In this document: positions 1 through 8,419 of the stretch, one piece after another | Numbering within the stretch: position 1 is the first letter of the stretch | Layout: every line of letters begins with the position of its first letter | Source: Paenibacillaceae bacterium | Lineage (GTDB): Bacteria; Bacillota; Bacilli; Paenibacillales; Paenibacillaceae | Direction of reading: 5' to 3' | Assembly: GCA_900766135.1 (NCBI GenBank) | Contig: CAAFUF010000043.1 | Span: 1 to 64,000, forward strand | Length of the DNA stretch: 64,000 nt | Notes under the pieces: model-generated | What the model saw: only the letters and a program-made list of their open reading frames with translations | Told to the model about the DNA's origin: nothing | Databases searched by the model: none | Program-made: the position numbers and the translations under genes

Positions 1-298
1 CATAGTATCAGCTCTCCTTTGCTATGTAGCTCTGAAATGGTTGGTTTACACTCCCATTTTAACCTACGAGATGTAGCAATATGGAGGGCTGTCTTTTGTT
101 TACGTTCATCTTAGCTAGAATGGTGTGAGCAGCGGATGGCCCGGCTGAGTTCAAGATTCGACGCCGAACCCCCTCCTCCGATTCCGCTTCGGGATCAAAA
201 GCCGGAATTTTAGTTTCATTTAAGGAGGGACTTGCACGGATTGGGGGAATGCCCCATACCTTAACCATACCAATGGGTTACCGGAGGAGGGGATACGC
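1..298. other. gene-free stretch with a repeat remnant
   Basis: I see no convincing gene here. The stretch holds one copy of an intergenic element that recurs near 32.67 kb. The short minus-strand reading frame across 59-268 takes most of its residues from that element, so I do not call it. The right end leads into the small gene starting at 299. Confidence 0.5.
141..168. repeat. dispersed intergenic element, copy A
   Basis: The core CCGGCTGAGTTCAAGATTCG and the following bases match positions 32672-32699 with only two or three differences. Weaker similarity continues on both sides, with GTGAG and CGGA upstream and CTTCG.GATC downstream. Both copies lie in gene-free DNA, which fits a dispersed non-coding repeat. 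Confidence 0.6.
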
Positions 299-439
299 TT
301 GCCGAACTGGCTTAGCAATCAGATCATGCGTGCCTTTAACAAGAGAGACCGTCGTCAGATTCGACTGCTCAACGATTGCTGGTTTTTTTACTACAGCCGA
401 CGGAACAGCCATACCGACAACACCAACTCGATGCAATAG
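299..439 (+). CDS. cmpA: CmpA-like cortex morphogenetic protein
   Basis: This 46-residue gene starts at TTG, six bases after a very strong GGAGGAGGGG ribosome site at 283-292. The product begins MPNWLSNQIMRAF and continues with a QIRLLNDCWFFYY block. That matches my memory of Bacillus CmpA (about 37 residues, MP.WL...AF then QI.LLN.CW.FY), a sporulation protein linking coat and cortex assembly, possibly as an adaptor for SpoIVA turnover. The extra C-terminal residues, rich in Asn, Ser and Thr, are not in my remembered family pattern. In B. subtilis cmpA lies close to ydcI (tex), which is also nearby here, and this context supports the call. The motif is seen; the function is inferred. Confidence 0.72.
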   Translation: MPNWLSNQIMRAFNKRDRRQIRLLNDCWFFYYSRRNSHTDNTNSMQ

Positions 440-458
440 CGGCTCACCATAGACAAAA

Positions 459-508
459 GGGGCGGCTCCGCAGCAGCACTCGCGCCTGGTTGGAACAGCC
501 CCGTTTTT
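459..508 (+). terminator. intrinsic terminator after the cmpA-like gene
   Basis: GGGGC at the left pairs with GCCCC at 498-502, with a partly matched inner stem (GGCTCC against GGAACA), and a run of T follows at 504-508. It lies 20 bases after the stop of the small gene. Confidence 0.55.
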
Positions 509-671
509 CGTTAATAGTCGTTCACCACCAATCCTACTTCCCTTATAGAAATATTGAAGGAATTCTGCTGAATCATCACGAATCTTGTTGTGAAAAACGT
601 TACTCCCTGATCACTAGCTCAATACAGGGTCTTTCGGTCTGGCGCCATTTTTAACCAAAGGAGGCAAGTTG

Positions 672-1345
672 ATGAACGACTTCGCACTTATCCGGCGTTT
701 CCCGTATTTCGAGCATCTGGATCCCTTGGATCTGGCCAAAATGGCGCCGTTGTTCATCACCCGGGAATACGATAAAGGGACGACCATTTTTCTGGAGGAC
801 GAGGAAGGGGAGGAGCTGTACCTGATTCAATCCGGCCTCATCCATATCTACCGAAATGACGAGAGCCGGGAAATTATTTTGTCGGTACTGAGCGAAGGGG
901 ATTTCTTCGGGGAGATGGCCCTCCTGGAAAGCGTCCAGCTGCGATCCGCTTCGGTGCGGACGATTGAGAAGTCGATCCTGTATGTGCTGAAACGCCGGGA
1001 CTTCATCGACCTGCCGCAGCAGAACCCGCTGATTTCCCTGAAAATCCTGGAGACGACGCTCGGACGCCTGCGGAAAGCCAATGAGCTGATTATGGATTTG
1101 ACGCTGCTGGACGCCCGGACGCGAATCGTGAGGACGCTGCTGCGCTTGATGGATCAGCATGGTTTGCCGAAGCCGACATCGCCTTCAAGCTGACGCACCA
1201 GCAGCTCGCCGATATGTCCGGCACCGTACGCGAAACGGTAACCAAGGTGATGCTGGACCTGCAGTACAGCGAGCTGATCCGGGTCGACAAAAAGCTGATC
1301 CTCGTCCTCGCACCGGACAAGCTTAGGCAATCGGCCGGGATGTAG
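672..1345 (+). pseudogene. Crp/Fnr-family regulator, frameshifted
   Basis: ATG at 672 follows AAAGGAGG; a TTG three bases earlier is less well spaced. The first frame gives a cyclic-nucleotide-binding fold (FLEDEEGEELYLIQSGLIHI, GDFFGEMALLE) and then the dimer helix (LDARTRIVRTLLRLMDQHG), and stops near 1193. The expected Crp helix-turn-helix is intact in another frame, from about 1160 to the TAG at 1343-1345, reading FKLTHQQLADMSGTVRETVT. Joined, the two parts make about 225 residues, the usual size for the family. The break falls near 1155-1175. It may be a true inactivating mutation or a sequence error. The residues do not tell whether the ligand is cAMP, a redox signal or something else. 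A bidirectional terminator follows. Confidence 0.8.
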
Positions 1346-1385
1346 AAGCGGAAGCCTGAACGGAGAACCGTAAGCTGGATCGCAT

Positions 1386-1437
1386 AAAAAGAGCCGCAAG
1401 CCGCGGAAACTTCCGCAGCTTCAGCTCTCTTTTTTTC
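1386..1437. terminator. bidirectional terminator between the Crp-like gene and tex
   Basis: A long imperfect stem pairs GAGCCGCAAGCCGCGG with CCGCAGCTTCAGCTC. It is flanked by AAAAA on the left and TTTTTTT on the right, so it can end transcription of the convergent genes on both strands. Confidence 0.8.
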
Positions 1438-1444
1438 GACTGCC

Positions 1445-3679
1445 TTATTGTGCCTTCACCTCGGCTGGGCCCCGCATCGTCAAGCCGACCCGGCCTTTCT
1501 TGACATCCACGTTCAGTACCCAAACGGTGACGTTGTCGCCGACGGATACGACGTCCATCGGATGCTTTACGTACCCGTTGCTCAGCTGGGAGATGTGCAC
1601 AAGCCCGTCGTTCTTGATCCCGATATCGACGAAAGCGCCAAAATCGATGACATTGCGCACGGTACCTTGCAGCTCCATGCCTGGGACCAAATCCTCGATC
1701 TTCAGCACGTCCGTGCGGAAGATCGGCAACGGCAGCTCCTCACGAGGGTCCCGCCCCGGGCGCTGCAGGCTTTCAAGAATGTCCCGCAGCGTAGGGACGC
1801 CAACCTCGAGGCGCGGCGCCAGCTCGCTTGGGTCCAGCGCGGCCAGCTTCTCATTCAGACCCTTGGAGCCGAGCTGGTTCAGAGAAACGCCGAGTTCCGC
1901 GAACAGCCGGTTCACTACGTCATAGGATTCCGGGTGGATCGGCGTCTTGTCGAGCGGATGCTCGCCTCCGTCGATCCGCAGGAAGCCGACGCATTGCTCG
2001 AACGTTTTGGCGCCCAGCCGCGGCACTTTTTGCAGTTGCTTGCGGCTCTTGAAGCGTCCGTTCTCCTCGCGGAACTTGACGATATTCTTCGCCGTCGTCG
2101 CATTTATGCCGGACACGTAGGACAAAAGCGCCGGCGAAGCGGTATTGACGTCCACGCCGACGTGGTTCACGGCCGATTCCACGACGTTCTTCAGACTATC
2201 GTCGAGATGCTTCTGGGACACGTCATGCTGGTATTGGCCGACGCCAATCGCCTTCGGCTCGATCTTGACCAATTCCGCCAGCGGGTCCTGCAGCCGGCGC
2301 GCAATGGAGGCGGCGCTCCGCTCCGCGACGTCCAGATCCGGAAATTCCTCCTGTGCCAGCTTGGAGGCCGAATACACGCTGGCACCCGCCTCGTTGACGA
2401 TCAGGTATGCCAGCTCGCGGTCCTTGCCCTTGCGTTCCGCGATGACCTCGGCAACAAACTGCTCTGTCTCGCGCGATGCCGTGCCGTTGCCGATGACGAT
2501 CAGCTCAACGCCGTATTTGTCGATCAGCTCGTGGAACTTGGCCGCCGCTTCGCGTTTCTTGTTGTTCGGCGGCGTCGGGTAGGTGACCGCCACCTCCAGC
2601 AGCTTGCCGGTGTCGTCCACGACGGCGAGCTTACAGCCGGTCCGGTAGGCCGGGTCAACGCCAAGTACGTTTTTGCCGCGGACCGGCGGCTGCAGCAGCA
2701 AGCTGCGCAAATTGCCGGCGAAGATCGAAATCGCCTGGGCCTCGGCCTTTTCCGTCAGCTCGCCGCGCACCTCCCGCTCGATCGACGGGGCGATCAGGCG
2801 TTTGTAGGCGTCGTCGATCGCCGCCCGCAGCACATCCTCCGTCGCAGAACGTCCGCGAATGACCTGGCCGGCGATGTAACGGCAGATTGCCTCGGCGTCC
2901 ACTTCCAGCGACACCTTCAACACGTTCTCCCGCTCGCCGCGGTTCATGGCTAGAATGCGGTGGGAGGGCATTTTTTTGGCCGCTTCCCGGTAGTTGTAAT
3001 ACATTTCGTAGACGGATTCCTCTTCCGGCGTCTTCGCCTCGGACACCATCAGTCCGTGATCCATCGTATATTTGCGAACCCAGGCCCGGGTGGCGGCTTC
3101 ATCCGCGACCTGCTCGGCGACGATATCCATCGCCCCCTGCAACGCTTCCTCGGCTGTCTCTACGCCGTTTTCGATCCCGGCCGCCGCCGTGAACTTCGCC
3201 GCGGCCGCTAACGGATCGCCCTGCTTCGGCTGCGACAACAGCCATTCCGCCAGCGGTTCCAGCCCCTTCTCCTTGGCCACGCTCGCCCGGGTTTTCCGTT
3301 TCTGCCGGTACGGCCGATATAAGTCCTCAACTTCCTGCAGCTTCACCGCCTTGGCAATCGCCGCCGCCAGCTCGTCCGTCAGCTTGCCCTGCTCGTCGAT
3401 GATCCTGACGACTTCCCGTTTCCGTTCCTCCAGGTTGCGAAGATATTGCGTCCGCTCCTCGATGCTGCGAAGCTGGTTCTCATCCAGCTCTCCGGTCATT
3501 TCCTTCCGGTAACGCGCGATAAACGGAATCGTGTTGCCTTCGTCCAGCAGCCCGATCGTCGTTCGCACCTGCTTTTGAGATAGTCCCAGCTCCTTGGCGA
3601 TTTGGGAGATGATCCGCTCCTGTTCCCCCGCATCGGCCGTTCCTTGCACCGCTGTTCCGTTCGTCTCCGTTTGCGCCAT
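1445..3679 (-). CDS. tex: Tex family RNA-binding transcription accessory protein
   Basis: The product is 744 residues, normal for Tex (B. subtilis YdcI). The N-terminal helical region begins after a short acidic leader. The middle holds a YqgF/RuvX-like RNase H fold (GVDPAYRTGCKLAVVD) and a helix-hairpin-helix segment (NTASPALLSYVSGI). The C-terminus is an S1 RNA-binding domain (about 650-725, GTVRNVIDFGAFVDIGIKND). ATG follows AGAGGG with eight bases between. Tex binds nucleic acid and is linked to transcription and stress tolerance; its exact job is not settled. It is transcribed towards the frameshifted Crp gene. In B. subtilis the homologue lies near the same alr-ndoA block, which fits this neighbourhood. 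Confidence 0.95.
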   Translation of the reverse strand: MAQTETNGTAVQGTADAGEQERIISQIAKELGLSQKQVRTTIGLLDEGNTIPFIARYRKEMTGELDENQLRSIEERTQYLRNLEERKREVVRIIDEQGKLTDELAAAIAKAVKLQEVEDLYRPYRQKRKTRASVAKEKGLEPLAEWLLSQPKQGDPLAAAAKFTAAAGIENGVETAEEALQGAMDIVAEQVADEAATRAWVRKYTMDHGLMVSEAKTPEEESVYEMYYNYREAAKKMPSHRILAMNRGERENVLKVSLEVDAEAICRYIAGQVIRGRSATEDVLRAAIDDAYKRLIAPSIEREVRGELTEKAEAQAISIFAGNLRSLLLQPPVRGKNVLGVDPAYRTGCKLAVVDDTGKLLEVAVTYPTPPNNKKREAAAKFHELIDKYGVELIVIGNGTASRETEQFVAEVIAERKGKDRELAYLIVNEAGASVYSASKLAQEEFPDLDVAERSAASIARRLQDPLAELVKIEPKAIGVGQYQHDVSQKHLDDSLKNVVESAVNHVGVDVNTASPALLSYVSGINATTAKNIVKFREENGRFKSRKQLQKVPRLGAKTFEQCVGFLRIDGGEHPLDKTPIHPESYDVVNRLFAELGVSLNQLGSKGLNEKLAALDPSELAPRLEVGVPTLRDILESLQRPGRDPREELPLPIFRTDVLKIEDLVPGMELQGTVRNVIDFGAFVDIGIKNDGLVHISQLSNGYVKHPMDVVSVGDNVTVWVLNVDVKKGRVGLTMRGPAEVKAQ

Positions 3680-3782
3680 GGCAGAATCCCTCTTTCATTC
3701 AAAAAATTGCGATTGTTTCTATTATCACAAACTTTGCGCGCCTTTTCCAGCGCGTTTGGCCGGATCAACGCCCGAGCAAGAC

Positions 3783-3820
3783 GAAAAACACCGCGCCCAA
3801 GGCAGCGGTGTTTTGTTTCG
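3783..3820 (-). terminator. terminator after the DUF4190 gene
   Basis: Read on the minus strand, AACACCGCTGCC and GGGCGCGGTGTT form a stem followed by TTTTTCGTCTT. It lies just past the stop of the minus-strand gene at 3827. Confidence 0.7.
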
Positions 3821-3826
3821 GGTAGA

Positions 3827-4180
3827 TTAGAACGTGCTGTACGTCGAATCCATTGTAGCAAACATCAAAACCGCGATAATCGCGATCACGATAATGATGC
3901 CGTACAGCGCCGTGCCGATGATGCCGCAGACGAGGCCGGCCACACTTAAACCTTTGCCCTGCTCGCCCGTACGTTTAATCTCCTTGAACGACAAGCTGGA
4001 GAATACGATGGCGACGATCCCCAAAATAAATCCGACGTACGGAATGACAATCGAGAGAATGCCCAGCACCAGCGATGCGATCGATTTGCCGTTCGTTTTT
4101 GGCGGCGCCGGCGGTGCCGACGGCGGATATTGGCTGAAAGTGGAATATGAATAAGGCGTTTCAGACGGACGTTGATCCAT
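3827..4180 (-). CDS. DUF4190-type small membrane protein
   Basis: The product is 117 residues. A Pro/Ser/Tyr-rich soluble N-terminus (about 1-30, with PPSAPPAPPKTNGK) precedes a first hydrophobic segment (33-60, IASLVLGILSIVIPYVGFIL). A short Glu/Lys loop and a second segment (about 78-108) follow. This layout, with a G-rich repeat-like pair of helices, is typical of the DUF4190 family, whose function is unknown. A strong GGGGAGGA site precedes ATG. It diverges from the exporter genes starting at 4418, separated by about 240 bases. Confidence 0.75.
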   Translation of the reverse strand: MDQRPSETPYSYSTFSQYPPSAPPAPPKTNGKSIASLVLGILSIVIPYVGFILGIVAIVFSSLSFKEIKRTGEQGKGLSVAGLVCGIIGTALYGIIIVIAIIAVLMFATMDSTYSTF

Positions 4181-4417
4181 GAAAAAAGGTCCTCCCCGGA
4201 AAATGTTACATTAATTGTACTAGATCGCGACGGATGACGCCATGATATATTTTTCCGCCAGCCCCGGCTTTGGCCAAAATCCATTCAGAGAACTTTCAGC
4301 TAAGCTTCAGGTTGGCCTCATCTTCATCCTTTAAAATAGGCTCGACTTGTTTAGTGCAAAGCGCGCAATACAAGCTCCGACGCTTGCAGGCGGAATACAT
4401 AAGCTGGAGGGATTCGA

Positions 4418-5926
4418 TTGAACAAGAAGTGGTTGTGGATCGGGATCGGAGTCGCAGGGATGATCGTTATTGCGCTTATTGGGATCCTGACGATTCCGAA
4501 CAAGCCGAAGCAAACGGCGGCGCCCGTTCAGAATACGACGCAGGTCAGCAAGGGCGACATTACCGTCAGCGTCTCCGGCTCGGGCTCTACCGTCTCCACC
4601 GAGAGCGAAAGCGTCCGTACGAAGGACGAAGGCAAAGTCAGCGAGGTCCGCGTGAAGGCGGGCGACGTCGTGAAGAAAGGCCAGGTGCTGCTTACGTTTG
4701 AGGGCAACGATAACTCCGACAACCTCAAGGCGCAGCAATCCTCCCTGGAATCGCAACGATTGGACCTGGTTGATCTGCAGGATCAGTTTAAGCGACAAGT
4801 CCAGGAAGGAGCCGACGAGCAAACGCTGAACGCCACGAAAAAGTCGATTACCAAGCAGGAGCTGAACATCAGCAATACCGAGACGGAGATGGCCAAGCTG
4901 CAGGAGGAGAGCGTTCCTCCCGATCCTTTAACCTCGCCGATCGACGGCACCGTCACCGCCGTCAACATCACGGCAGGCGAGCAGGCGAAAAGCGGAAGCG
5001 AGCTGTTCGTCATCAACGATTACCAGAAGCTGAGCGTCAAGATTCAGGTTGACGAGCTGGATATCCCCAGCGTCAAGGAAGGGATGAAGGCGAACGTACA
5101 GGTCGACGCCCTGCCGGACCAGACCTTTGAAGGCATCGTCTCCGACATCGCCGATGAAGGGGTCGCCTCGGGCGGCGTGTCGTTGTTCGACGTCACGGTC
5201 GCGCTGAACGATTCTGAAGGCGTGCGGGTAGGCATGTCGGCGGAAGCGACGATCATCACCGAGGAGAAGCAGGACGTCTTGACCCTGCCGATCGAGGCGG
5301 TTCAGCAGCGCGGCGGCAGGTACGTGGTCCTGCTGCCGGGGACCGGGAGCGGCGCCGAGGGCGCGGCTGGCGGGGCGGCGAGCCGAACGGGCGTCGGCAG
5401 CCCTGGAGCGGACGACGCGACCGGCGCAGGCGACGTAACCGGCACGGGCAATGCGACCGGTGCCGGCCGGGCGGGCCAGGCCGGGGCTGGGGCCGCGTCG
5501 GACGGCGGGCCCTCGTCGGCCGCCGAGGGGACGCCGCCGCAAACCGGGGCCGCCGCCCGCAACGGCAGCGCCGCGGAAGCCCCGGCGACCCGCCAGGGCC
5601 GGGGCACCGGAACGTCCGGAGCTGCCGGGGGAACCGGCGGCACAGGCGGCCGAATGCAGGTCGTTGAAGTCGGCGCGCATAACGAAACGTTGATCGAAAT
5701 CGTCAGCGGATTAACCGAAGGTCAGGAGGTCGTGATCCCGACCGTCATCAGCACCTCCACCGGTTCCGCTGCCCAACAGCAGCAGATGAGAATGCAAGGC
5801 GGATTTGGCGGAGGCAGCGGGTTCGGCGGCGGAGGCGGTGCCGGGTTCGGCGGCGGCGCGGCTCCCGGCGGGGGCGGGGCTGCTCCAACCGGCGGAGGCG
5901 GATTCAGCGGCGGAGGTGGCAGATAA
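4418..5926 (+). CDS. MacA/YknX-type efflux adaptor with Ala/Gly-rich insert
   Basis: This membrane-fusion (HlyD/MacA) protein of an ABC exporter starts at TTG after GGAGGG. One N-terminal membrane helix (4-25) is followed by a beta-barrel and lipoyl half (GKVSEVRVKAGDVVKKGQVL), a coiled-coil hairpin (about 100-165), the second lipoyl half (SPIDGTVTAVNITAGEQ) and a beta-domain. About 310-410 is an unusual insert made almost only of Gly, Ala, Thr, Ser and Pro, and about 460-502 is a Gly-rich tail. Normal adaptor sequence (VVEVGAHNETLIEIVSGL) resumes between them. At 502 residues it is longer than YknX (near 377 as I recall). The next gene overlaps its stop, so the three genes form an operon. 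Confidence 0.88.
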   Translation: MNKKWLWIGIGVAGMIVIALIGILTIPNKPKQTAAPVQNTTQVSKGDITVSVSGSGSTVSTESESVRTKDEGKVSEVRVKAGDVVKKGQVLLTFEGNDNSDNLKAQQSSLESQRLDLVDLQDQFKRQVQEGADEQTLNATKKSITKQELNISNTETEMAKLQEESVPPDPLTSPIDGTVTAVNITAGEQAKSGSELFVINDYQKLSVKIQVDELDIPSVKEGMKANVQVDALPDQTFEGIVSDIADEGVASGGVSLFDVTVALNDSEGVRVGMSAEATIITEEKQDVLTLPIEAVQQRGGRYVVLLPGTGSGAEGAAGGAASRTGVGSPGADDATGAGDVTGTGNATGAGRAGQAGAGAASDGGPSSAAEGTPPQTGAAARNGSAAEAPATRQGRGTGTSGAAGGTGGTGGRMQVVEVGAHNETLIEIVSGLTEGQEVVIPTVISTSTGSAAQQQQMRMQGGFGGGSGFGGGGGAGFGGGAAPGGGGAAPTGGGGFSGGGGR

Positions 5927-6627
5927 TGGGCACGGCAACTCTACCCTTGATCGACGTGCAGCACCTCGGCCACGGGTACCGCATGGCCGGAGAAATGATG
6001 ACCGTGCTCAGCGATATCAGCTTTCAGGTTCGGCACGGCGAATTCGTGGCCATTATCGGGCCGTCCGGCTCCGGCAAATCGACGCTGATGAACATGCTGG
6101 GCTGCCTGGACGTGGCGAACGAAGGCATTTATCTGCTCGACGGACAGGATGTTCGCAAACTCTCCGACAATAAGCTGGCCACGATCCGCAACGAGAAGAT
6201 CGGGTTCATTTTCCAGCAGTTTAACCTGCTGCCCAAATTAACCGCCTACGAAAATGTCGAGCTTCCGTTGATCTACCGCAATGTCCCGCATAAGGAGCGG
6301 AAAACCTCCGTCGAGGAGTCGCTCCGTCTCGTCGGTTTGGACGACCGGATGCACCATCGCCCGTCCGAATTGTCGGGCGGGCAGCAGCAGCGCGTCGCGA
6401 TCGCCCGGGCGATCGCCGGTGCGCCGCCGATGCTGCTGGCGGACGAACCGACCGGGGCGCTCGACAGCAAAACCGGCGTCGAAGTGATGGACAAGATGAA
6501 GGAACTGAACGCGCTGGGCCATACGATCATCATCATCACCCATGACCTCTCCATCGCCGAGCAAGCCAAACGGCTCATTCGGATTCAGGATGGCCGGATC
6601 GTCGAAGATCGGGGGAATCCGGCATGA
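5926..6627 (+). CDS. MacB/LolD/YknY-type ABC ATPase
   Basis: The protein has 233 residues and all ABC motifs: Walker A GPSGSGKST, signature LSGGQQQRVAIARAI, Walker B MLLADEPTGALD, and the H-loop in ITHD. Its ATG overlaps the previous stop by one base (TAATG), and its own stop overlaps the next ATG by four (ATGA), which points to translational coupling. It powers the adaptor-permease pair encoded on either side. In B. subtilis YknXYZ protects against the SdpC toxin; the substrate here is unknown, though peptides or membrane-active compounds are reasonable guesses. Confidence 0.95.
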   Translation: MGTATLPLIDVQHLGHGYRMAGEMMTVLSDISFQVRHGEFVAIIGPSGSGKSTLMNMLGCLDVANEGIYLLDGQDVRKLSDNKLATIRNEKIGFIFQQFNLLPKLTAYENVELPLIYRNVPHKERKTSVEESLRLVGLDDRMHHRPSELSGGQQQRVAIARAIAGAPPMLLADEPTGALDSKTGVEVMDKMKELNALGHTIIIITHDLSIAEQAKRLIRIQDGRIVEDRGNPA

Positions 6628-7796
6628 ACCTGCTGCAAAGCATCAAAATGGCCTGGAAGAGCATCGCCGGCGCCAAGATCCGCTCTTTTCTCACGATGCT
6701 TGGCATCATTATCGGCGTCTCCTCCGTCATTACGCTCGTCTCCGTGGGGCAAGGCACGACGTCGCAAATTACCGACCAGCTCGAAGGTCTGGGCACCGAT
6801 CTGCTCACGGTAAATATCATGGGCCGGGGCAGCGCAACCTCGCTGTCCTTCGAAGAGGCGATGGCTTTGGGAGACATCGACGGAGTGAAGGCCGTATCGC
6901 CCGTCATCAGCGGCTCCGTCACCGCCAAGAAAGGGACGACCAACGATACCCTATCGATTGAGGGCATTGCCCCTTCCTACGAGGAGGTCCAGGATTTCCA
7001 CGTTCAATCCGGGCGTTACATCATCGACATGGACAACGAATTCCGCATGAAGGTGGCGCTGATCGGCACCGAGGCGGCCAGCACTTACTTCGGTACCGAT
7101 AACCCGGTCGGACAAACGATTCAGCTGAACGGCAGCAGCTTCACTGTCGTCGGTTTGCTGGAGTCCAAAGGCTCGAGCCTGACCGCCTCCAACGATAACA
7201 AGCTGCTGATTCCGATTGCCACGGCGGAGCGTTTTCTCCAAAGCCGCGGCGTGCGTTCCATTACGGTCCAGGTGCAGGACACGAAGGAGATCGAAACGGT
7301 TAAAACCGCATTGGAAGCCGCCTTGGACAAAAAGTTCCTGAACGCCGACAACGCGTACAGCATTTTTAACTCCCAGGAGATGCTGGATACGCTGAACTCA
7401 ACGACCCAGATGCTGTCGCTGGCGCTTGGCGGCATCGCCGGCATTTCGCTGCTCGTCGGCGGCATCGGCATCATGAACATTATGCTCGTCTCGGTCAGCG
7501 AACGTACCCGGGAAATCGGCGTTCGCAAAGCGATCGGCGCCAAGAAACGCGACATCCTGATGCAGTTCATGGTCGAATCGACGGCGCTCAGCGGCTTCGG
7601 CGGCTTGATCGGCATCGGGCTGGGCTACGGCGCCAGCGCGTTGATCGGTCGCTACTCGGCGCTGACGACCACCGTTTCGATCCCGATCGTCCTGATCGCT
7701 TTCGGCTTCTCCTTGTTCATCGGCGTCGTCTTCGGGATGATTCCGGCCAACAAAGCCGCCAAGCTCCGCCCGATTTACGCGCTGCGGACCGACTAA
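6624..7796 (+). CDS. MacB/YknZ-type ABC permease (FtsX fold)
   Basis: The product is 390 residues. One membrane helix lies at about 20-42 (IRSFLTMLGIIIGVSSVITL), followed by a large extracytoplasmic MacB periplasmic-core domain (about 45-260). Three C-terminal helices (about 270-385) contain the FtsX pattern with the conserved RTREIGVRKAIGAKKRDI loop. This four-helix layout is typical of type VII ABC systems, which work by mechanotransmission instead of substrate passage through the membrane. It is the last gene of the 4418-7796 operon. No terminator is obvious immediately after it. Confidence 0.94.
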   Translation: MNLLQSIKMAWKSIAGAKIRSFLTMLGIIIGVSSVITLVSVGQGTTSQITDQLEGLGTDLLTVNIMGRGSATSLSFEEAMALGDIDGVKAVSPVISGSVTAKKGTTNDTLSIEGIAPSYEEVQDFHVQSGRYIIDMDNEFRMKVALIGTEAASTYFGTDNPVGQTIQLNGSSFTVVGLLESKGSSLTASNDNKLLIPIATAERFLQSRGVRSITVQVQDTKEIETVKTALEAALDKKFLNADNAYSIFNSQEMLDTLNSTTQMLSLALGGIAGISLLVGGIGIMNIMLVSVSERTREIGVRKAIGAKKRDILMQFMVESTALSGFGGLIGIGLGYGASALIGRYSALTTTVSIPIVLIAFGFSLFIGVVFGMIPANKAAKLRPIYALRTD

Positions 7797-7902
7797 GTCT
7801 TCAGCCGACAATTTTCAGTCAACAACTGTGTTCGAAAAAAAGAATACATTCCGCCGTGCCACACCATACGAGGTGAGCCCCCCAGCCCCTCCATCAAAAT
7901 TA

Positions 7903-7945
7903 AAAAGTGCAAGCCGTCAAGGAACTCCCTTGCGCTTGCACTTTG
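7903..7945 (-). terminator. terminator after the 95-residue hypothetical gene
   Basis: AAAGTGCAAG and CTTGCACTTT are exact complements around a loop of roughly 20 bases, and the minus strand continues TTTTTAATTTT. It lies 16 bases past the stop of the gene ending at 7961 and is also placed to stop the plus-strand exporter operon. Confidence 0.85.
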
Positions 7946-7960
7946 GTTTGGTTCAGACGC

Positions 7961-8248
7961 TTAGTTTACCCCGTAAACCGATGCCATGCAATCGACGAAC
8001 ATCCGGTTGTACTCCTGCCGGGTCAGGTCCTTGTTGCACTGGATATCGCGCCCCAGGAACTGGTACCAGGTGATCTCGACCTGATCCTTTTTGTACAGGA
8101 ACCGTCCGTTCGTCAGCGAAAACTTGTCGTTTTCGAAGGGCGCCACGTGTTCGTAATCCAGCTTGCTGCCTTGCTGCTCCGCAACGAACGTTGCCAGCAA
8201 AATCAACATTTTGAAGGGATCGTCATAGATTTCATATTGAGTGCTCAA
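7961..8248 (-). CDS. conserved-looking hypothetical protein, 95 residues
   Basis: I do not recognise the family. The protein is small, soluble and rich in aromatic and acidic residues, with no signal peptide, no membrane segment and two separated Cys (CNKD, VDCM). ATG follows GGAGAGG on the minus strand at a normal distance, and a strong terminator follows, so it looks like a real single-gene unit. It lies after the ndoA terminator and is not part of that operon. A few residues (QVEITWYQFLGRDIQCNKDL) read like a compact alpha/beta domain, but I assign no function. Confidence 0.7.
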   Translation of the reverse strand: MSTQYEIYDDPFKMLILLATFVAEQQGSKLDYEHVAPFENDKFSLTNGRFLYKKDQVEITWYQFLGRDIQCNKDLTRQEYNRMFVDCMASVYGVN

Positions 8249-8346
8249 ACGGCAACCTCTCCTTTATCCGTGATTACCTTCATCGTACTCGAATTGCCCC
8301 CGCTCGAAATAGCAAAATCATAAGATTCTTTAGCAAAATTATCGGC

Positions 8347-8383
8347 AAAACAAGCAACGCCCCGGAGCGCTGTCCGGAGCGTT
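8347..8383 (-). terminator. terminator after ndoA
   Basis: AACGCTCCGG at 8374-8383 (minus strand) pairs with CCGGGGCGTT, leaving an eight-base loop, and a T-rich stretch (GCTTGTTTTG) follows on the minus strand. It closes the toxin gene, which ends at 8420. Confidence 0.7.
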
Positions 8384-8419
8384 AGAAGCCAATCTGAAAA
8401 CGCATTAGTTTAGGAATAC

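Noticed and set aside
59..268. Minus-strand frame of 69 codons at the window start
   Set aside because: Most of it is translated from the dispersed repeat also found near 32.67 kb; no ribosome site.
669..1345. Programmed frameshift in the Crp-like gene
   Set aside because: No slippery heptamer or downstream structure stands out at the junction; a mutation or sequence error is simpler.
1448..2953. Plus-strand open frame of about 500 codons
   Set aside because: It is antisense to tex, which has S1 and RNase H-fold motifs in the other strand.
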